DNA of 64,000 nucleotides from Streptomyces sp. S.PNR 29 (GTDB lineage Bacteria; Actinomycetota; Actinomycetes; Streptomycetales; Streptomycetaceae). Shown piece by piece: positions 61,459-64,000 of this stretch. Position 1 is the first letter of the stretch, and each line of letters begins with the position of its first letter. A model generated the notes under the pieces. It saw only the letters and a list, made by a program, of their open reading frames with translations, was not told the DNA's origin and did not search any database. The DNA is taken from contig NZ_JANUQM010000007.1 of assembly GCF_030386795.1 (NCBI RefSeq), forward strand, positions 310,001 through 374,000, given 5' to 3'. The position numbers and the translations under genes are program-made.

Positions 61459-62118
61459 CTATCCGGTGATCCCGTACGGTTCCGGATCTCGCCACCGTTC
61501 GAAGGGCCGGTCAAGGGTGTACTTGCCGTCCTCCCCGAGAACGAGCATCCGGAACTCGGCGTTCCCAGGATTCGACAGCGACTCGAATTCCGCGACCGTC
61601 CAGTGGAACCACCGCATGCAGAACAGCCGCATGGCCAGCCCGTGGGTCACGATGAGCACGTTCGGGGGGTGGTCCGGCGCTTCGAAGCTGCGGAACAGGC
61701 TCTCCAGGAAGCCGCCGACCCGGTCGTACACGTCGGCGCCGGACTCGCCCTGGGCGAAGCGGTAGAAGAAGTGACCGTAGGCGTCCCGGTACGCCTTCTG
61801 CAGGCGCACGTCATCGCGGTCCTGCCAGTTGCCCCAGTCCTGCTCGCGGAGCCTGGGCTCCTCCCGTACGCGTATGAGCTCGGGATCGAGGTGGAAGGCG
61901 CGCAGGGTGTCGTGCGTACGGCGGTACGGGGAGACGTACACGCTGACGCGTTCGCGGCCGAACAGCTCGCGCAGCCTCTTTCCCGTCTCCTCGGCCTGCC
62001 GCCAGCCCCGGTCGGTCAGGGCCAGCGCGTGGTCGGGCTCGCGCTCGTACACGGAGTCATCGACATTGCCCGTTGACTCGCCGTGCCGGACAAGGATGAT
62101 GCGCCGTGGTCGTGCCAT
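61459..62118 (-). CDS. Histidine phosphatase superfamily protein (phosphoglycerate-mutase type)
   Basis: 219 residues. Catalytic His12 in LVRHGEST, second His in VTHGLAMRL. Phosphatase or mutase on a phosphorylated metabolite; no signal peptide. ATG. Operon with the ADP-ribosylglycohydrolase gene. Confidence 0.87.
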   Translation of the reverse strand: MARPRRIILVRHGESTGNVDDSVYEREPDHALALTDRGWRQAEETGKRLRELFGRERVSVYVSPYRRTHDTLRAFHLDPELIRVREEPRLREQDWGNWQDRDDVRLQKAYRDAYGHFFYRFAQGESGADVYDRVGGFLESLFRSFEAPDHPPNVLIVTHGLAMRLFCMRWFHWTVAEFESLSNPGNAEFRMLVLGEDGKYTLDRPFERWRDPEPYGITG

Positions 62119-62237
62119 GCCAAAACCCTAGATCGGTTCGCGGTCCGTCGAGCACCGGTAAGGGCTTCATACGGCACAGGTCACACAGATTCTGCACCTC
62201 GGGCCACCCGCGGACGCGTGGTCGGCGCGTTGCGGAA

Positions 62238-62843
62238 TCACACGGTCCAGGAGGGCTCCAGGTCCACGATGTCGCCGGTGAGGGCCGCGACGTCGGCCTC
62301 CGTCTGGGCTCGCAGGGCGAGCCGCTCCACTCGCTCGGTGCGGTACTTGCCGTGTTCGGCGGCCGACCGCCACATCGACAGCACCAGGAACTCGTTACCC
62401 GGCGCCTCGCCGAACAGGCCACGGATCATGCCGGGTGAGCCGGCCATCGCCGGGTTCCAGACCTTCTCCTGCATCAGCACGAAGTGCTCGGCCCGCTCCT
62501 CGTGGACACGGCAGAGCGCCACCCGCAGCAGGTCCGTGTCCGTGAATCGCGGCTCGAAGCCGGTCTTCACGTCGAAGCGGTGGTCGAACAGTCTGACCTG
62601 GGCGTCCTTGAAGGTGCCCGACTGGGCCGACGCGAGCCGGTCGTGCGAACGCGCCATGAAGGAGTCGTAGAAGGCGCGGCTCTCCCAGAAGGCGAATATG
62701 TGCGCCACATCGGGCCGCCCGCGGCTCCAGCCGCCGCCCTGCCCGCGAAAACCCGGCTCCCCCAGAAGCCCCGCCCACTTTCGCTGCCCCCGCTCGAAGC
62801 CGCGGCGGTCCACCACGGTGCAGCGAATCCACTTGACCAGCAC
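62238..62843 (-). CDS. DUF4937 (YdbC-like) dimeric alpha/beta-barrel protein
   Basis: 201 residues. Two ferredoxin-like halves (~1-95 and ~105-200): VKWIRCTVVDR, HIFAFWES, then EFLVLSMWRSAAEH. It matches the YdbC-like family with an antibiotic-biosynthesis-monooxygenase-type fold. GTG start; no strong ribosome-binding site. Role not known; small, soluble, possibly a monooxygenase-like or heme-contacting protein. Confidence 0.75.
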   Translation of the reverse strand: MLVKWIRCTVVDRRGFERGQRKWAGLLGEPGFRGQGGGWSRGRPDVAHIFAFWESRAFYDSFMARSHDRLASAQSGTFKDAQVRLFDHRFDVKTGFEPRFTDTDLLRVALCRVHEERAEHFVLMQEKVWNPAMAGSPGMIRGLFGEAPGNEFLVLSMWRSAAEHGKYRTERVERLALRAQTEADVAALTGDIVDLEPSWTV

Positions 62844-62999
62844 CGCGCCATGGTAAGGCCACGGAGCGTGGCGTCGGTCACTCTCCGGCGGACAGCTCGG
62901 CCGCACACGCCCCCGCGCGCGTGGCAGGATGGACAACCGGCCGTTAGTGCTCGGTGGTTGGGGTGGACGGCAGAACCGTGACCGGGGAAGGGGAAGTCT

Positions 63000-63533
63000 G
63001 TGAGCGGCCTCAGCAAGGGAATCGGCAAGGTCGAGATCGCACTGAGGTGGGACCCGAATCCGGCGGGACAGCCGCCCGCCGATCTGGACATCGTCGCCGC
63101 GACCTACCTGGCGAGCGATCCGCACGGCGATCCCGCCTACATGGTGCACTTCGACAGCCGCTCCCCCGACGGCACCATCTATCTCAACCGGGACAGCAAG
63201 GACGGCAAGGGCTTCGGCTACGACGAGGTCATGACGCTGGAGCTCAATCGGCTGGACAGCCGGTACGCGCGCGTGGTGGTGGGTGTCGTCATCCAGCAAC
63301 GCCCCGCGGAACGGACGTTCGTCAGCGTGCTCAACCCGGGCCTGCGCATACGCGAGGGCTACACCGTTCTGGCCGAGGACGACTTCGGCGGTGTCCTCGG
63401 GGCGACGGCGGCGACGGTGGCGGAGTTCGTCCGTGACGAGTCCGGCGCCTGGAACTTCCACGCGGGCGTCCACGGCTTCGAGGGCGACCCGACGACCTTC
63501 ACCAGGACCATGGGCGCGGCGCGCCGGTCCTGA
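63000..63533 (+). CDS. TerD-family calcium-binding stress protein
   Basis: 177 residues with the TerD fold: VEIALRWDPNP, ADLDIVAATY, and a repeated Asp-rich Ca2+ site (YLNRDSKDGKGFGYDE). These proteins occur in tellurite-resistance and general stress clusters; several paralogues are normal in Streptomyces. GTG after GGGGAAG. Single gene, converging on nrdJ. Confidence 0.86.
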   Translation: MSGLSKGIGKVEIALRWDPNPAGQPPADLDIVAATYLASDPHGDPAYMVHFDSRSPDGTIYLNRDSKDGKGFGYDEVMTLELNRLDSRYARVVVGVVIQQRPAERTFVSVLNPGLRIREGYTVLAEDDFGGVLGATAATVAEFVRDESGAWNFHAGVHGFEGDPTTFTRTMGAARRS

Positions 63534-63553
63534 CGTTCGTACCCGGTTGATGG

Positions 63554-63588
63554 CGGAAGGGCGCCGGCACAAGGCCGGCGCCCTTCCG
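63554..63588. terminator. Bidirectional terminator hairpin
   Basis: Perfect 15-bp arms CGGAAGGGCGCCGGC / GCCGGCGCCCTTCCG, five-base loop, between converging terD-like and nrdJ genes. Confidence 0.87.
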
Positions 63589-63604
63589 TTTCAGGGACTA
63601 CGCG

Positions 63605-64000
63605 TCAGCTGCAGCCGCTGGTCGAGCCGCAGCCCTCGCAGATGTAGCAGGAACCGGCCCGCTGCATCTTGGTGCCGCAGGAGAAGCACAGCGGGGCGTC
63701 GGCCTGGATGCCCAGCTGCATCTCCACCAGTTCGGCACTGGTGTGGGCCTGCTGCGGGGCGGGCTTGGCCGCCTCGGCCTCGGTCCTCGGCCTGCTGACG
63801 GCCTTCAGCTCCTGGGCGCGGGGCGCCGACTGGGCCAGGCCCTCGACGTCGACCTCGTCGTCGGCCGGCTCGTACGAACCGGTCTCCAGGTGGCGCTGGC
63901 GCTCCTCGGCGGAGTGAATGCCGAGCGCGGAACGCGTCTCGAAGGGCAGGAAGTCCAGCGCCAGGCGGCGGAAGATGTAGTCGACGATCGACTGGGCCAT
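63605..64000 (-). CDS. nrdJ: Adenosylcobalamin-dependent ribonucleotide reductase, C-terminal end (runs off the right edge)
   Basis: The last 131 residues. FLPFETRSALGIHS is conserved in actinobacterial NrdJ, followed by a low-complexity linker and the Cys-rich tail (CFSCGTKMQ, then CYICEGCGSTSGC) that acts as redox shuttle or zinc ribbon in class II enzymes. The edge codon reads as Met but is internal. It supplies deoxyribonucleotides with B12 as cofactor. Confidence 0.93.
   Translation of the reverse strand: MAQSIVDYIFRRLALDFLPFETRSALGIHSAEERQRHLETGSYEPADDEVDVEGLAQSAPRAQELKAVSRPRTEAEAAKPAPQQAHTSAELVEMQLGIQADAPLCFSCGTKMQRAGSCYICEGCGSTSGCS

Overview
The window is high-GC actinobacterial DNA with GTG/TTG starts, gene-dense divergent and convergent blocks, and strong GC-rich hairpins between converging genes. 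Gene content and order match the conserved core of a Streptomyces chromosome. In one 64 kb stretch it carries cutRS, sepH, the HPr gene ptsH, a c-di-AMP riboswitch with an M23 hydrolase, parC, two adjacent citrate-synthase-family genes, parE, hrdB, whiH, rnhB and, at the right edge, the class II ribonucleotide reductase nrdJ. I recognise this order as that of the S. coelicolor SCO5805-SCO5863 region, read in reverse. Species-level identity cannot be read from the sequence. I see no tRNA, rRNA, CRISPR array, insertion sequence or integrase.

Layout. 1-6.4 kb: cutRS, a small ORF, inositol monophosphatase plus ferrochelatase, and an overlapping MFS/lactone-oxidase pair. 6.4-18 kb: sepH, a sulfurtransferase, a VOC protein, thymidine kinase, a phosphodiesterase-like gene with a DUF5998 gene, a reversed-order Pat-type acetyltransferase fusion, ptsH, a GntR regulator, and the riboswitch-controlled M23 peptidase. 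18-26 kb: a coupled active/inactive M16 peptidase pair, parC with a long leader hairpin, a CobW-type GTPase, a membrane-anchored DUF6082-like protein, and a small orphan gene module. 26-29.8 kb: a citrate synthase divergent from a helix-turn-helix/citrate-synthase fusion across an AT-rich palindromic spacer, then an iron-box gene for an Apd1-like ferredoxin.

29.9-38.1 kb: a CitA/DcuS-type sensor kinase with its regulator, a NitT/TauT-type ABC importer, a second orphan regulator of the same type, and an SSS symporter with its DUF485 partner. 38.3-48.4 kb: parE, a DUF7455 protein, a secreted trypsin-like protease, hrdB, whiH, an ABC ATPase-permease fusion with an internal peptide repeat, and a Nudix/NrtR-like regulator. 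48.5-64 kb: a glycogen-debranching-like protein, a DUF4192 protein divergent from a RecQ-type helicase with an added phosphoribosyltransferase-like domain, two unrecognised conserved proteins, rnhB, a TetR/MFS pair with two matching operators, an ADP-ribosylglycohydrolase, a histidine phosphatase, a DUF4937 protein, TerD and the end of nrdJ.

Much of the window is housekeeping: DNA topology (parC, parE), the principal sigma factor, cell division and sporulation control (sepH, whiH), nucleotide supply (tdk, nrdJ) and central carbon entry. The parts least explained by known biology are the HTH-citrate synthase pair and its operator, the duplicated regulators around the importer, the RecQ-phosphoribosyltransferase fusion, the repeat-bearing ABC fusion beside whiH, and the leader hairpin of parC.
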